A DNA stretch of 64,000 nucleotides from Nocardioides sp. (GCF_029937575.1 NZ_JAPYPS010000003.1:85023-149022), one strand, 5' to 3'. Positions 41,441-51,628 are shown, counted from the first letter of the stretch. A program made the numbers and translations. Notes: generated by a model from the letters alone, not told the origin.

Positions 41441-44400
41441 GTGAGTGCATCGGAACGAGTGAGAGCGAGTCGTACTGGCGACCGCTTCCACTACTTCTGG
41501 GCATCGCGTCGGGCGCTCAGGCTGCTCGACCCGACCTCCGAACTGTTGATGGTCGGCGTGGAGGGAACAGCAGACGCCGAGGAAGTCGCGGGCGAAGAGG
41601 TCATCGACGTTGCCGAGTACTACGGCGATAGGACGTCGGGGGACGTTGCGCTCGTCCGCTATGTGCAGCTCAAGCACTCATCACTGCGGACAGACGACTT
41701 CATCGTCGCCTCAGAACTAAAGAACACGCTCACCAAGTTCGGTCAGAACTTCCGCGCGTCGAGAGAGGCGAACGACCCTCGACGGTTCGAGTTCGCGATC
41801 GTCACGAACCGACAGCTGAACGAGAAGGTGCGCCTTTCGCTGACCGAGATCGCGGCTGGTTCGACGACGCCCACTCACCCGACCGAGGCTGCCTACCTGC
41901 GCCAGTGCATGGGCTTCGGGAATGACGCGGCTCAGGAAATCGAGTTCTGCAGTCTCCTGACGGTCGAAGACAAAGCAGCCGACATCGACGACGTCGAGCA
42001 AATGCTACGGGAGGAACTCAATCAGTACTTGCCGGGAGGCGGTGCAGGCTCGGAACTCGCCGTCCTGATGAATGAAATCTCGCGCCTGGCGACTACCCAG
42101 GCGACGAGCCAGATCCTTTCGAAGAGTGAGCTGCTGCTCCTTCTTCGTACCAACGAGCACGATCTCTTCCCGGCGCCTCCGCAGTTCGAGGAGGTAGCCG
42201 ACATCATCAAGACCAACGATGTCGACGAGATCGTTGGTCTGCTTCGCGAGCCAGGCGCAAGCAAGATTCTGCTCACAGCTGTCGGCGGTGTCGGCAAGTC
42301 CGTCCTCACTCGTCTTCTTGCGGAAGAGCTTTCGGCCGTTGACGGAAGCGTGGTCGTCAAGTTCGATTGCTTCGCTGGCGGCAACTACCGGAAAGTGACG
42401 GAGAAGCGCCACCGGCACGAAGTGGCTCTGACTCAAATCATCAACGAGGTCGCCACCAACGGTCTGTGCGACTTTCTCATCCCGTCCCCAGTCGCAGACG
42501 AACGACAGTACGTCCGGACCTTCATGCTTAAACTGCGCCAGGCATCTGAACGCCTGGCGACCATGGAACCCGAAGCCTTGATTACGGTGATCGTCGATGC
42601 TGCGGACAATGCGGCGATCGCTGCTTCGGAGCATGGGGACCGTTGTTTCGTCGGCGACCTGTTCTCGGCGGAGTGGCCGGCAAACACGCGCCTGGTGGCG
42701 CTGTGCCGCCCTGAGCGCTCGGGCCTTCTAGGACTCCCCTCGCAAGTCCCCCTCCGTCCGCTTGAGGGATTCGAGAAGTCTGAAACCATCGCGCACCTTC
42801 GAACTCGATTCCCAGACGCGAGCGAGGGCCAGGGCGTCCACTTCCACGCGGTCAGCAGCGGCAACCCACGTGTGCAGGCGATGGCGATGGAGGTTGCGTC
42901 GACTGCCGACGAGGCGCTGGCCGCGCTGGACCGTGCGCAGGCCGGCGACGGGGAACCTCTCGATGAACTTCTTGCCGCCCAGATTCAGGCCGTCGCGGAT
43001 CAGGGACAGCTCGCACCAGACGCGTTGAACCGCCTGTGCCAGGCACTTGCAACGCTTCACCCGACGGTTCCGTTGAGCGTTCTCGCCGAGATCGCAAGTT
43101 TGAGCGAAGACGCGATCAGGAGCTTCGCCACGGCGCTCGGACGCGGGTTACATCTGACGGCAGACGCAGTGCAGTTTCGCGACGAGCCGACCGAGACTTG
43201 GTTCCGCAACAAGCATGGGCTCAATGTCGTCGAAAAGGGTGAGTTCGCGCGCAGAGTCGCGCCGATCGCTGAACGCTCCGCCTACGTCGCAAACGTTCTG
43301 CCGCAGGTGTACTTCGAAGCGGACATGCTCGACGAGCTGTTGAGCTTGGCCCTGTCAGACGAGAACCTGCCCGCGGATGCGTTCGAGTTGCAGCGACAAG
43401 AGATCGCGAGGTCTCGTGCCCGCTTCGCCTTGGGTGCTGCACTGAAAGCGGGGCGAACTGCCGACGGCGCGCTGATATCAGTCCGTGCCGGTGCGTTGTC
43501 GTCGGGTCGGGCCCGCAAGTTGGCCATGATCCGAACCCACACAGACCTGACCGCCAAGTTCGCGGATCGTGCGGTCGTCGAAGGGCTTTGCGCTGGGCGG
43601 GAGCTGGCTTCCGACTGGCCAGGTTCCAACCTGCATGTCGAGGCCGCACTGCTTTCGCACCTGCTTGGAGAGGAAGACACGGCTCGTGCTCGACTTAACT
43701 CCGCTCACGGCAACTTGGTCGCGATCTTCCGTCTGTCCCAAGAAGACAGTGTCCGGATCGGGGCGAACGTCGGCGCAAACGAGGTGGCCGACCTGGCGAT
43801 GGCGGCGATCAACCTCGGTGGGGCGAGAGGGGCACTGCGCTACTTCAAAGCGTGGCGCACGGACTTTGCTCGCCAGGTCACGCGCAAGCTCGCTGCTCGG
43901 CTTGCGGATGCCGGACGCCTCGATGACCTCTCGGCATTGGTGATCGCCGCCAAGAAGCGGCGTTACGTGAGACTGGCGGTTGCGGAAACGATGTTCGACT
44001 ACGGCATCGTGCCGTCCGATGAGGCGACGGCATCGCTTGTCAAGACACTGCGCAAGCAGGACAAGGCTTTCAGGCCGCCTCGGAACCCCATGTATGCCGA
44101 CGTCGATGTACGAGGCGTCGTATGGGGCTTGCTGCATGGGTTGCGACTGGCGTTGGTCGAACCGGCAGAAGCATTGGACATACTCAACCGCCATTTGCCT
44201 GAGAAACTCGCTGATGGAGTTGGAGGTCGTCACTACGGCCTGTCGGTGATGCACCTGCTGGTCGGTTACGCGCTGCGGTCGCGACTCAGCGGCACCGCTC
44301 TCGAAGCGAGAGACGTAGCAGGCTCTGATCTCCTGAAGGAACTCGACAAGCCCGCACACTCAGGATCTCGCAACGGGCGTGACTTCACTGCGAACATTCC

Positions 44401-47400
44401 CGCTTTGCTTCCGTGGGCGTCGTGTCTGGTCGACGCCACGATCGACGGTCACACCGATGAGGTTGTCGCGCTGCTGCGGCAGCTGTTCGACCAGGACCTG
44501 AAGTCAGTCAGCGACTATCAGACGCCCTTCGTCCTAGTGAACGGTCTCGCAGAGTTTTCCGTTCGCATCCTCGCGCTAGCGCCTGAGGCGGACTTGATCG
44601 ACCGCTTTCTAGACTGGCACCAGGCGGCAGATGAATCACTCGGCAGATCGCGCCTCGCGGTCATTCGCAACGCAGCGCGCTGCGCGGACCTTTCGACACT
44701 GGGGATTCGCGTTGCGAATCGTGGACACGATCTGGCGCAGGGCGACCGCACAGACGCGGATAGTCGTGTCGAAACGCTGCTCGAGATCGCGCGGGCCGTG
44801 CTCGCGACGAGCCGCAGCGAAGCCGAGGCGTTGTTCAACGCTGCTGATGTCGAAGCGGAACGGGTCGGGGACGACATGTACGCGCGTTGGAATGCGCTAA
44901 CGACGACTGCAGGCGCGCTGAAGAGCGGAGATCAACCAGAGCGTGCCTATCGGCTGTTCCAGATCGGTGAAACTCTGGACACGGTCCTGGACCAGAACCC
45001 GGACGACCTTGCGGTACCTCTCTACGCGATGCACCCCTCGGGCTACTGCTCCTTGATTTCCCGCTCGCGCGATCGTCGACGGCTTGACTTCGATCGCATG
45101 CTTCGACCGTTGTTCCGAAACTCGTCGGGCGAGAACGGTGTCGTTGGTCGACTGTGCCTCTACGCCCTCGGGGCGGGGTTGCCGTGGCGGACGGTTGTGT
45201 CGGACCTTGAAGGCGAGCAAGCCGCCCATCTCGTTGAGGTGTTCGAGGACTTCACGCGGTACCACCGCGACGGAATCGGGGTTCCGGACGAGTCGTACTC
45301 AACCGGCTCGGACTACCAGTCGAACGAGCGGAAGGCATATGACCCGCAGGCGCTCTTTGGCGACACGGACTTCACAACGGAGGAAGCGTGGGCAGACGCG
45401 TTCGACCGGACGCCTGCGTACTACTCCGGCCAGCGCCAAACCTTGATTGAGTTCGCGATGGCCAGGCATGAGGCCGCGGTTTCTGATGTTCTCGAAGCAC
45501 TGAGCAACTCGCCTGGGGCTGAGGAGCGGGACTACGTCGTAGCGGCGAAGTGGGTCGCCGGGCAGGAATCGACGGTTGGCTTGAGGGCAGCTCAAGGTCG
45601 GTTCGCGAAGTCGTTCTCTACTCGGTTCGCGCGCGAGATCTCCACGCGCTCCTACGACAGGCCTGAGGTCGAGCAGTTCGCTGCCTCGGTCGGGGTGCCG
45701 GTCGAATCGATAATGGCCGACGCCGTTATAGAGGTCGGACGAAGCGCACACCAGTTGTCGTATCGCGAGTTCTTCAGCTTGGCGGCGCGGATCGCGACGA
45801 CTCTCCCGGAGGCCGAATGTTCGAGCGTGTTCGACTCGCTCGCGGAATTGTTCGATGACATCGCCCCAGCGGACACGTCGTCCGACGGCCCGTACGACCA
45901 GGTCTATGCGCCGCCGGAGGACCTACACGAGGGCATGGCGGGGCTGGTGTGGGTTGCTCTCGGCGACATGGCCGTCAAGCGCCGGTGGGAGGCATCCCAC
46001 GCGGTTCGCCTTCTCGTGCGAATCGGCGCGACGGAGATCCTTGAGAGGCTCGCAGGATTCGCAGTCGGGAACCTGAAAGCAGACTCATTCCACGACAGCA
46101 GGTTCCCGCCTTACGTCCTTCACTCGCGGTTCTGGCTGCTGCTAGCGCTCGACCGGGCGGCCTCCGAGCATGAAGCGACGAGTCTGCTCCCATTCGTCGA
46201 CTGGCTCGTTGAGGTGGTCCACGGCCCACGTCACGCCGCTCACCAGATTTTGGCGCAACGGATACTTCAAACTCTGGTCGACAGCGGGATCGCGACGCTT
46301 GACGATCCGAGTGTGCTCGCCGACTCCTTGCTTCCCGATGTCGAGGTTCTGGACTGGGAAGCGAAGCGAGCGAGGCCCGACGTGTTGGCCGACCGTTCAG
46401 CCCTCATCGACGCATCGCGGTCCTACCCGTTCTTCATGGACTTCCGGCAGTACTGGTGTCGTGAACTGGCAAGCATCTTCGGCGCCACCGAAGAGTCTGT
46501 CGCTAGCGTCGCCGTCGAGGTTGCGATTGGCCTGACTGGATACGGCGATGACATGTTCAGCCGCGACCCGAGACGGGAGGCCGGCGTCTTCGGTGAGTAC
46601 ACGAGCCACTCCGACCACCACAGTTGGCCAGAGGAAGAGGACTTCGACTTCTACTCGGGTGTCCATGCGTTGTTGGCGCTAGGGGCTCAGCTCGCAGAAT
46701 CTCAAGTCGCTGCCAAAGAGCCAGACGACGCGACCGACATGTACACGCAGTGGCTCAACGAGTATCTGCCCAAGCGGTTCGACGGTCGATGGCTTTCAGA
46801 TTTCAGGGACGCCCCTCCGGTGCCGGCTCCTGAAAAGCGGCTCGCAGATCATAGTCCCGATGACGTTTGGCCATGGACGATCACTCCCGCCGACTTCGAG
46901 CGGATTGTTGGTGCCGGGACCGACTGGATCACCGTTCACTCCTCGGGGTACGTCGGCTTCCGAGACATGGGAGAGAATCAAGCCGTCTACAGCGCCTTTG
47001 TGCCTCACGAAACTGCCCAGTCGTTCTTGGTCGCGCTCCAGACCAACCCGCACGGCCCCCATGTCGAAGCGTTTCCAACAGCCGACGCTCCCGAAGACGA
47101 TGAATTCGGAGAGGAGATCGACAAGGGCCCGTACCAACTCACGGGCTGGATCGACACCAGCGAGAACCGGGACGGGATCGACAAGGACGACGAGCGCGGT
47201 CAAAACCTCAGGTTCCCGCCGCCGCGCCCGGGTCGGGACATCGTCGAACGGTTCGGTCTGAGGACTGACCCCGACCACCGTTCCTGGCGCACGGAGGACC
47301 TGGAAGCATTCAAAAGCACCCGGTGGAGCGATACTCACAAGGGCTACAACGACTACGACACCGGAACGCGTGGTCACCAGCTGGTCGTCAACCGGGATTT

Positions 47401-47572
47401 CCTTCAGCGTGTCCTGCAGGAAGTCGACCAAACTCTTGTGATCCAGGTTGAACTGCGACGCGAAATGCACCGCGCTTCATATCAACGAAGGAAGGACGAA
47501 GAGTTTGACTACCTCGACTGGTCCTCAAAGGTCTATCTCTTCGGTCCGACAGGTCAGTGGACCGAGTACTGA
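41441..47572 (+). CDS. giant STAND ATPase with N-terminal Cap4/DUF4297-like nuclease (Avs-like)
   Basis: A 2,043-residue protein. Residues 1-200 look like a Cap4/DUF4297 double-strand DNase: GDRFHYFWASRRAL, VGVEGTADAEE (Glu41), Asp56 and VQLKHS (Gln76-Lys78). A STAND-type P-loop ATPase follows with VGGVGKSVL (Lys286) and a Walker B VIVDAADNA (Asp386, Asp389). The remaining 1,400 residues are helical, TPR-like sensor repeats, ending in a beta-rich cap. Avs proteins of this build bind a phage protein, oligomerise and switch on the nuclease. GC and codon use (TTG, GAA, TCG in unbiased mix) are lower than in neighbours, pointing to recent transfer. Confidence 0.8.
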   Translation: MSASERVRASRTGDRFHYFWASRRALRLLDPTSELLMVGVEGTADAEEVAGEEVIDVAEYYGDRTSGDVALVRYVQLKHSSLRTDDFIVASELKNTLTKFGQNFRASREANDPRRFEFAIVTNRQLNEKVRLSLTEIAAGSTTPTHPTEAAYLRQCMGFGNDAAQEIEFCSLLTVEDKAADIDDVEQMLREELNQYLPGGGAGSELAVLMNEISRLATTQATSQILSKSELLLLLRTNEHDLFPAPPQFEEVADIIKTNDVDEIVGLLREPGASKILLTAVGGVGKSVLTRLLAEELSAVDGSVVVKFDCFAGGNYRKVTEKRHRHEVALTQIINEVATNGLCDFLIPSPVADERQYVRTFMLKLRQASERLATMEPEALITVIVDAADNAAIAASEHGDRCFVGDLFSAEWPANTRLVALCRPERSGLLGLPSQVPLRPLEGFEKSETIAHLRTRFPDASEGQGVHFHAVSSGNPRVQAMAMEVASTADEALAALDRAQAGDGEPLDELLAAQIQAVADQGQLAPDALNRLCQALATLHPTVPLSVLAEIASLSEDAIRSFATALGRGLHLTADAVQFRDEPTETWFRNKHGLNVVEKGEFARRVAPIAERSAYVANVLPQVYFEADMLDELLSLALSDENLPADAFELQRQEIARSRARFALGAALKAGRTADGALISVRAGALSSGRARKLAMIRTHTDLTAKFADRAVVEGLCAGRELASDWPGSNLHVEAALLSHLLGEEDTARARLNSAHGNLVAIFRLSQEDSVRIGANVGANEVADLAMAAINLGGARGALRYFKAWRTDFARQVTRKLAARLADAGRLDDLSALVIAAKKRRYVRLAVAETMFDYGIVPSDEATASLVKTLRKQDKAFRPPRNPMYADVDVRGVVWGLLHGLRLALVEPAEALDILNRHLPEKLADGVGGRHYGLSVMHLLVGYALRSRLSGTALEARDVAGSDLLKELDKPAHSGSRNGRDFTANIPALLPWASCLVDATIDGHTDEVVALLRQLFDQDLKSVSDYQTPFVLVNGLAEFSVRILALAPEADLIDRFLDWHQAADESLGRSRLAVIRNAARCADLSTLGIRVANRGHDLAQGDRTDADSRVETLLEIARAVLATSRSEAEALFNAADVEAERVGDDMYARWNALTTTAGALKSGDQPERAYRLFQIGETLDTVLDQNPDDLAVPLYAMHPSGYCSLISRSRDRRRLDFDRMLRPLFRNSSGENGVVGRLCLYALGAGLPWRTVVSDLEGEQAAHLVEVFEDFTRYHRDGIGVPDESYSTGSDYQSNERKAYDPQALFGDTDFTTEEAWADAFDRTPAYYSGQRQTLIEFAMARHEAAVSDVLEALSNSPGAEERDYVVAAKWVAGQESTVGLRAAQGRFAKSFSTRFAREISTRSYDRPEVEQFAASVGVPVESIMADAVIEVGRSAHQLSYREFFSLAARIATTLPEAECSSVFDSLAELFDDIAPADTSSDGPYDQVYAPPEDLHEGMAGLVWVALGDMAVKRRWEASHAVRLLVRIGATEILERLAGFAVGNLKADSFHDSRFPPYVLHSRFWLLLALDRAASEHEATSLLPFVDWLVEVVHGPRHAAHQILAQRILQTLVDSGIATLDDPSVLADSLLPDVEVLDWEAKRARPDVLADRSALIDASRSYPFFMDFRQYWCRELASIFGATEESVASVAVEVAIGLTGYGDDMFSRDPRREAGVFGEYTSHSDHHSWPEEEDFDFYSGVHALLALGAQLAESQVAAKEPDDATDMYTQWLNEYLPKRFDGRWLSDFRDAPPVPAPEKRLADHSPDDVWPWTITPADFERIVGAGTDWITVHSSGYVGFRDMGENQAVYSAFVPHETAQSFLVALQTNPHGPHVEAFPTADAPEDDEFGEEIDKGPYQLTGWIDTSENRDGIDKDDERGQNLRFPPPRPGRDIVERFGLRTDPDHRSWRTEDLEAFKSTRWSDTHKGYNDYDTGTRGHQLVVNRDFLQRVLQEVDQTLVIQVELRREMHRASYQRRKDEEFDYLDWSSKVYLFGPTGQWTEY

Positions 47573-48290
47573 GGCAGCACTCAACCTTGGAAGGGTGCTG
47601 GCCGCCCAACTCGAGGACTATGACCTGACGGGCCAGTGGGTCGCGCACCACCTTGCGGAACTCGTCTCCGCCGCCGATGAGGAGGGCGCGACCACGATCG
47701 AGCAACGCATCGCGATCATCGACACCATTCGCAGGTTGTGGACCAGCCGGCGCAGCTTTCCGGGGCCAGTTCCCGCGCGCGAGTTCGACAATGTTTTCGC
47801 TGCACTGGAGGGTTTAGGCAACACATCGCGGTGGGCCTACTCCAAGTTGAGCGAGTACGCCAAGAAGTTGTCCGAGCCGGAGGCGAAAGACCTTCCGCTC
47901 GTCCGGACCGCGGCCGAACTTGAGCGTCTTAACCGGGAAGCCGTGCTGACGCTCCTTTCACTTGCCTTCCACAACGCGGAGGAGACAAGCGCGGGCTGGA
48001 TGCAGGCGCTAGAAGGACTCGAAGCGGAGATCGCCGATGACCTGATCGATACGGTGAGCGTCATCAAGCGCCGGCTCAGAATTTTCATGGCGGCCCAGTC
48101 GGAGCAAGACGACGACGCCGGCCCGCAAGCTCAAGAAGTTGAAGCCGACCTGGGCGACCCTGACGACAACGGGCCTCGTGACGATCACGAGGACCCAGCG
48201 AGCAATCTGAATCATGCTCGTAGGCTTCGCGAGATGGCAGATCTGTTGAACAACGTGGCTGATGCACTAGCGCCCCCGAGCGCTGACTAG
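47505..48290 (+). CDS. unrecognised partner protein of the STAND gene
   Basis: A 261-residue acidic protein. A TTG start at 47505 is proposed because GGAAGGA lies eight bases before it, giving a 68-base overlap with the STAND gene; a GTG at 47595 (231 residues) has no properly spaced site. The middle is helical with DLTGQWVAHHLAELVSAADE (after the start), a stretch of alternating charged helices to about residue 195, and a C-terminal tail very rich in Asp, Glu and Gln. No domain recognised. Overlap, same strand and same low GC tie it to the STAND gene as a two-gene unit. Confidence 0.65.
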   Translation: MTTSTGPQRSISSVRQVSGPSTEAALNLGRVLAAQLEDYDLTGQWVAHHLAELVSAADEEGATTIEQRIAIIDTIRRLWTSRRSFPGPVPAREFDNVFAALEGLGNTSRWAYSKLSEYAKKLSEPEAKDLPLVRTAAELERLNREAVLTLLSLAFHNAEETSAGWMQALEGLEAEIADDLIDTVSVIKRRLRIFMAAQSEQDDDAGPQAQEVEADLGDPDDNGPRDDHEDPASNLNHARRLREMADLLNNVADALAPPSAD

Positions 48291-48536
48291 CGTCCAAGGT
48301 TTGCGGTGGACAACCACGCTCCGCGGTCAGGGTTGGCGCTTCACTGACAGGACTCTTCGACCTGCAGTGCGGAGGTTTCGCCGGCGTCCATCGGTTTGCA
48401 CCGCTAGGCGTGCCAGACAGCATTCTGCGGGGGTCTCGGTTGATGGTGGCTTGCCGTCGTCCGGGCTTCGCTCGCGCGAGCGGAGAGCTAACTCCCGCGC
48501 GCGAATGTCCATCGACACGACCGCGTCATTCTGGGC
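48291..48536. other. spacer with no recognisable gene
   Basis: The stretch between the STAND partner and the nrdJ terminator shows no coding frame with sensible composition, no RNA gene and no clear repeat. It marks the right edge of the defence island; no flanking direct repeat or tRNA was found that would define an integration site. Confidence 0.5.
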
Positions 48537-48578
48537 GAAAAGCCGCAGGGGCCGGACTCTCGTCCGACCCCTGCGGCT
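48537..48578 (-). terminator. intrinsic terminator of nrdJ
   Basis: Inverted arms AGCCGCAGGGG (48541-48551) and CCCCTGCGGCT (48568-48578) form an 11-pair stem; on the minus strand it is followed by TTTT (48538-48541), 19 bases after the nrdJ stop. Confidence 0.8.
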
Positions 48579-48596
48579 TGCTACTTCACGGACCAA

Positions 48597-51458
48597 TCAG
48601 CTGCAGCCGCTGGTGCTTCCGCAGCCCTCACACACGTAGCAGGACCCGGCGGGGCGCATCTTGGTCCCGCACGTCATGCAGAGCGGGCTGTCGACCGCGG
48701 TGCCGGTGAGCTGCTCGAGCAGCTCGGCGGAGGTGTGGGCCTTGGGCGTCTCGACCACGACCGCGGTCACCGGGGCTTCGTCGACGCTCGCTTGCGCTCG
48801 CTGCTCAGCCTCCGGGACGACGAGCTCGGAGGCGGAGCCGGTCTCCTCGGTGAGGAGCTCGTAGGAACCGGTCTCGAGGTGGCGCTGACGCTCCTCGGCC
48901 GAGTAGATGCCCATCGCGGCCCGCTCCTCGAAGGGCAGGTAGTCCAGGGCCAGACGACGCCAGACGTAGTCCATCAGCGACTGCGCCATCCGGACGTCGG
49001 GGTCGTCGGTGAGACCGGCGGGCTCGAAGCGGAGGTTGGTGAACTTCGCGACGTAGGTCTCGAGCGGGACGCCGTACTGGAGACCGATCGAGACGGCGAT
49101 CGAGAAGGCGTCCATCACGCCGGCCAGGGTCGAGCCCTGCTTGCCGAGCTTGAGGAAGACCTCACCGAGCTGCCCGTCGTCGTGGGCACCGGAGGTCATG
49201 TAGCCCTCGGCACCACCGACGGTGAACGACGTGGTGCGCGAGACGCGCGACTTGGGTAGGCGCTTGCGTGTCGGGGCGTAGACGACCTTCTCCACGACCT
49301 TCTCGACAACCTCAGCATCGCCGGACTTGTTGGAGTCCTTGCCCTTGTTGTCGCCCTTGCCGTCCGAGAGCGGCTGGCCGACCTTGCAGTTGTCGCGGTA
49401 GACGGCGGTCGCCTTCAGGCCGAGCTTCCAGCTCTGCAGGTAGACATCCTCGATCTCCTCGACCGAGGCGGACTCGGGCAGGTTGACTGTCTTGGAGATC
49501 GCGCCGGACAGGAACGGCTGGCAGGCCGCCATCATCCGCACGTGGCCCATCGGCTTGAGGGCGCGGGCGCCCATGGCGGTGTCGAAGACCTCGTAGTGCT
49601 CGGTGCGCAGGCCCGGGGCGTCGATGACGTGGCCGTGCTCGGCGATGAAGTCGACGATCGCCTCGACCTGCTCGGGCTGGTAGCCCATCTTCTTCAGCGC
49701 CCGCGGGATCGTCTGGTTGACGATCTGCATGGAGCCGCCGCCGACGAGCTTCTTGAACTTGACCAGCGAGAAGTCGGGCTCGATGCCGGTGGTGTCGCAG
49801 TCCATCATGAAGCCGATGGTCCCGGTGGGCGCGAGCACGGAGGCCTGCGCGTTGCGGAAGCCGTTGGCGGCACCGGTGCTGAGCACGTCGGCCCACACCT
49901 GGGTGGCCAGCTTGTGGACCTGGTTGTCGGCGATCGCGAGGGTGCGGATCGTGTCGTTGGCCGCCTGGTGCTTGCGCATCACGCGCTGGTGGGCCTCGGA
50001 ATTGCGGGCGTAGCCGGCGTACGGGCCGACGACGCCGGCCAGCTCGGCCGAGCGCTTGTAGGACTGACCGGTCATCAGCGAGGTAATGGTCGCAGCCATC
50101 GCGCGGCCACCGTCGGAGTCGTAGCCCAGACCCATCGCCATCAGCAGCGCGCCGAGGTTGGCGTAGCCGATGCCCAGCTGGCGGTAGTCGCGGGTGGTGT
50201 CGCCGATCGGCTCGGTCGGGAAGTCGGCGAAGCAGATCGAGATGTCCATCGCGGTGATGATGAACTCGACGGCCTTGGCGAACAGCTCGGCGTCGAACGT
50301 GTCGTCGTCCTTGAGGAACTTCAACAGGTTGAGCGAGGCCAGGTTGCACGAGGAGTTGTCCAGCGACATGTACTCCGAGCAGGGGTTGGACGCGGTGATG
50401 CGGCCGGTCTCGGGGTTGGTGTGCCAGTCGTTGATGGTGTCGTCGTACTGCAGACCCGGGTCGGCGCAGGCCCAGGCGGCCTCGCTGATCTTGCGGAACA
50501 GGCCGCGAGCGTCGATGCGCTCGATCTCCTCGCCGTTCTTGCGACCGCGCAGCGCGAAGTCGGTGCCGTCCTCGACCGCACGCATGAACTCGTCGGAGAC
50601 GCGCACCGAGTTGTTGGCGTTCTGGTACTGGACCGAGGTGATGTCGGCGCCGCCGAGGTCCATGTCGTAGCCCGCGTCGCGCAGGGCCCGGATCTTGTCC
50701 TCCTCCTTGGCCTTGGTCATCACGAACTCCTCGATGTCGGGGTGATCGACGTCGAGCACGACCATCTTGGCCGCACGGCGCGTGGCGCCGCCGGACTTGA
50801 TGGTGCCGGCCGAGGCGTCGGCGCCGCGCATGAAGGAGACGGGACCGGAAGCGGTGCCGCCGGAGGAGAGGAGCTCCTTGGAGGAGCGGATCCGCGAGAG
50901 GTTGAGCCCGGCGCCGGAGCCGCCCTTGAAGATGAAGCCCTCCTCCTTGTACCAGTTGAGGATCGAGTCCATCGAGTCGTCGACCGAGAGGATGAAGCAG
51001 GCCGAGACCTGCTGCGGCGACGACGTCCCGACGTTGAACCAGACCGGTGAGTTGAAGGAGAAGTACTGGTTGACCAGCAGCCACGTCAGCTCGTGCTCGA
51101 AGACCTCCGCGTCCGCGGGTGTGGCGAAGTAGCCGTGGTCGAGACCGGCCTTCGTGTACGTCGTCACGATCCGGTCGATGAGCTGCTTGAGGCTCCACTC
51201 GCGCACGTCGGTGCCGACCGCGCCGCGGAAGTACTTGGTCGTCACGATCGTCGAGGCGTTGACCGACCACGTGGTCGGGTACTCGACGCCGCGCTGCTCG
51301 AAGACCGAGGCGCCGGTCTTCCAGTTGGTCTGGACGACGTCGCGCCGCTCCCAGGTGAGCTCGTCGTAGGGGTGCACACCGGGGGTGCTGAACACCCGCT
51401 CCAGGCTCAGACCCGCTCCGGCGGTGCTGCTCTCGGTGCCGCTGACGGTCTCGGTCAT
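48597..51458 (-). CDS. nrdJ: vitamin B12-dependent (class II) ribonucleotide reductase
   Basis: Reduces ribonucleotides to deoxyribonucleotides using adenosylcobalamin as radical source, so it works with or without oxygen. The 953-residue protein has the N-terminal glycyl-type barrel start, ACFILSVDDS (first redox Cys), the active-site ASNPCSEYMSLDNSSCNLAS with both Cys, APTGTIGFMMDCDTTGIEPD near residue 585, and a C-terminal Cys-rich tail CMTCGTKMRPAGSCYVCEGC that shuttles electrons. GAGGAG stands before the ATG. It is downstream of nrdR on the same strand with a hairpin in between. Confidence 0.95.
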   Translation of the reverse strand: MTETVSGTESSTAGAGLSLERVFSTPGVHPYDELTWERRDVVQTNWKTGASVFEQRGVEYPTTWSVNASTIVTTKYFRGAVGTDVREWSLKQLIDRIVTTYTKAGLDHGYFATPADAEVFEHELTWLLVNQYFSFNSPVWFNVGTSSPQQVSACFILSVDDSMDSILNWYKEEGFIFKGGSGAGLNLSRIRSSKELLSSGGTASGPVSFMRGADASAGTIKSGGATRRAAKMVVLDVDHPDIEEFVMTKAKEEDKIRALRDAGYDMDLGGADITSVQYQNANNSVRVSDEFMRAVEDGTDFALRGRKNGEEIERIDARGLFRKISEAAWACADPGLQYDDTINDWHTNPETGRITASNPCSEYMSLDNSSCNLASLNLLKFLKDDDTFDAELFAKAVEFIITAMDISICFADFPTEPIGDTTRDYRQLGIGYANLGALLMAMGLGYDSDGGRAMAATITSLMTGQSYKRSAELAGVVGPYAGYARNSEAHQRVMRKHQAANDTIRTLAIADNQVHKLATQVWADVLSTGAANGFRNAQASVLAPTGTIGFMMDCDTTGIEPDFSLVKFKKLVGGGSMQIVNQTIPRALKKMGYQPEQVEAIVDFIAEHGHVIDAPGLRTEHYEVFDTAMGARALKPMGHVRMMAACQPFLSGAISKTVNLPESASVEEIEDVYLQSWKLGLKATAVYRDNCKVGQPLSDGKGDNKGKDSNKSGDAEVVEKVVEKVVYAPTRKRLPKSRVSRTTSFTVGGAEGYMTSGAHDDGQLGEVFLKLGKQGSTLAGVMDAFSIAVSIGLQYGVPLETYVAKFTNLRFEPAGLTDDPDVRMAQSLMDYVWRRLALDYLPFEERAAMGIYSAEERQRHLETGSYELLTEETGSASELVVPEAEQRAQASVDEAPVTAVVVETPKAHTSAELLEQLTGTAVDSPLCMTCGTKMRPAGSCYVCEGCGSTSGCS

Positions 51459-51582
51459 GGGGGGGGTCTCCTCTGGTGTGGTGCTGGCGCGGGTGATGAG
51501 TCAAGCCGTGGCCACCGACAGTGCGGTCGCCAGCGGCTGGGTCGTGCGGGCGTTCGTCGTGCTGGGGAGAGCAAAGATGGTG

Positions 51583-51618
51583 CGCCCGGCAGGCAGCTTC
51601 CCCACTACCTGCCGGGCG
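51583..51618 (-). terminator. hairpin between nrdR and nrdJ, possible attenuator
   Basis: Arms CGCCCGGCAGG (51583-51593) and CCTGCCGGGCG (51608-51618) pair perfectly over 11 bases with a 14-base loop, 11 bases after the nrdR stop. The minus-strand sequence after it has only a weak T-stretch, so it may reduce rather than stop read-through into nrdJ. Confidence 0.5.
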
Positions 51619-51628
51619 GTCTGGGTGG

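Noticed and set aside
48291..48540. Integration site at the island's right edge
   Set aside because: No tRNA gene end, direct repeat or integrase gene could be found.
51459..51628. Cobalamin riboswitch before nrdJ
   Set aside because: The gap between nrdR and nrdJ has a hairpin and a GGGGAAGC-like string, but the conserved B12 box and the needed length are missing.
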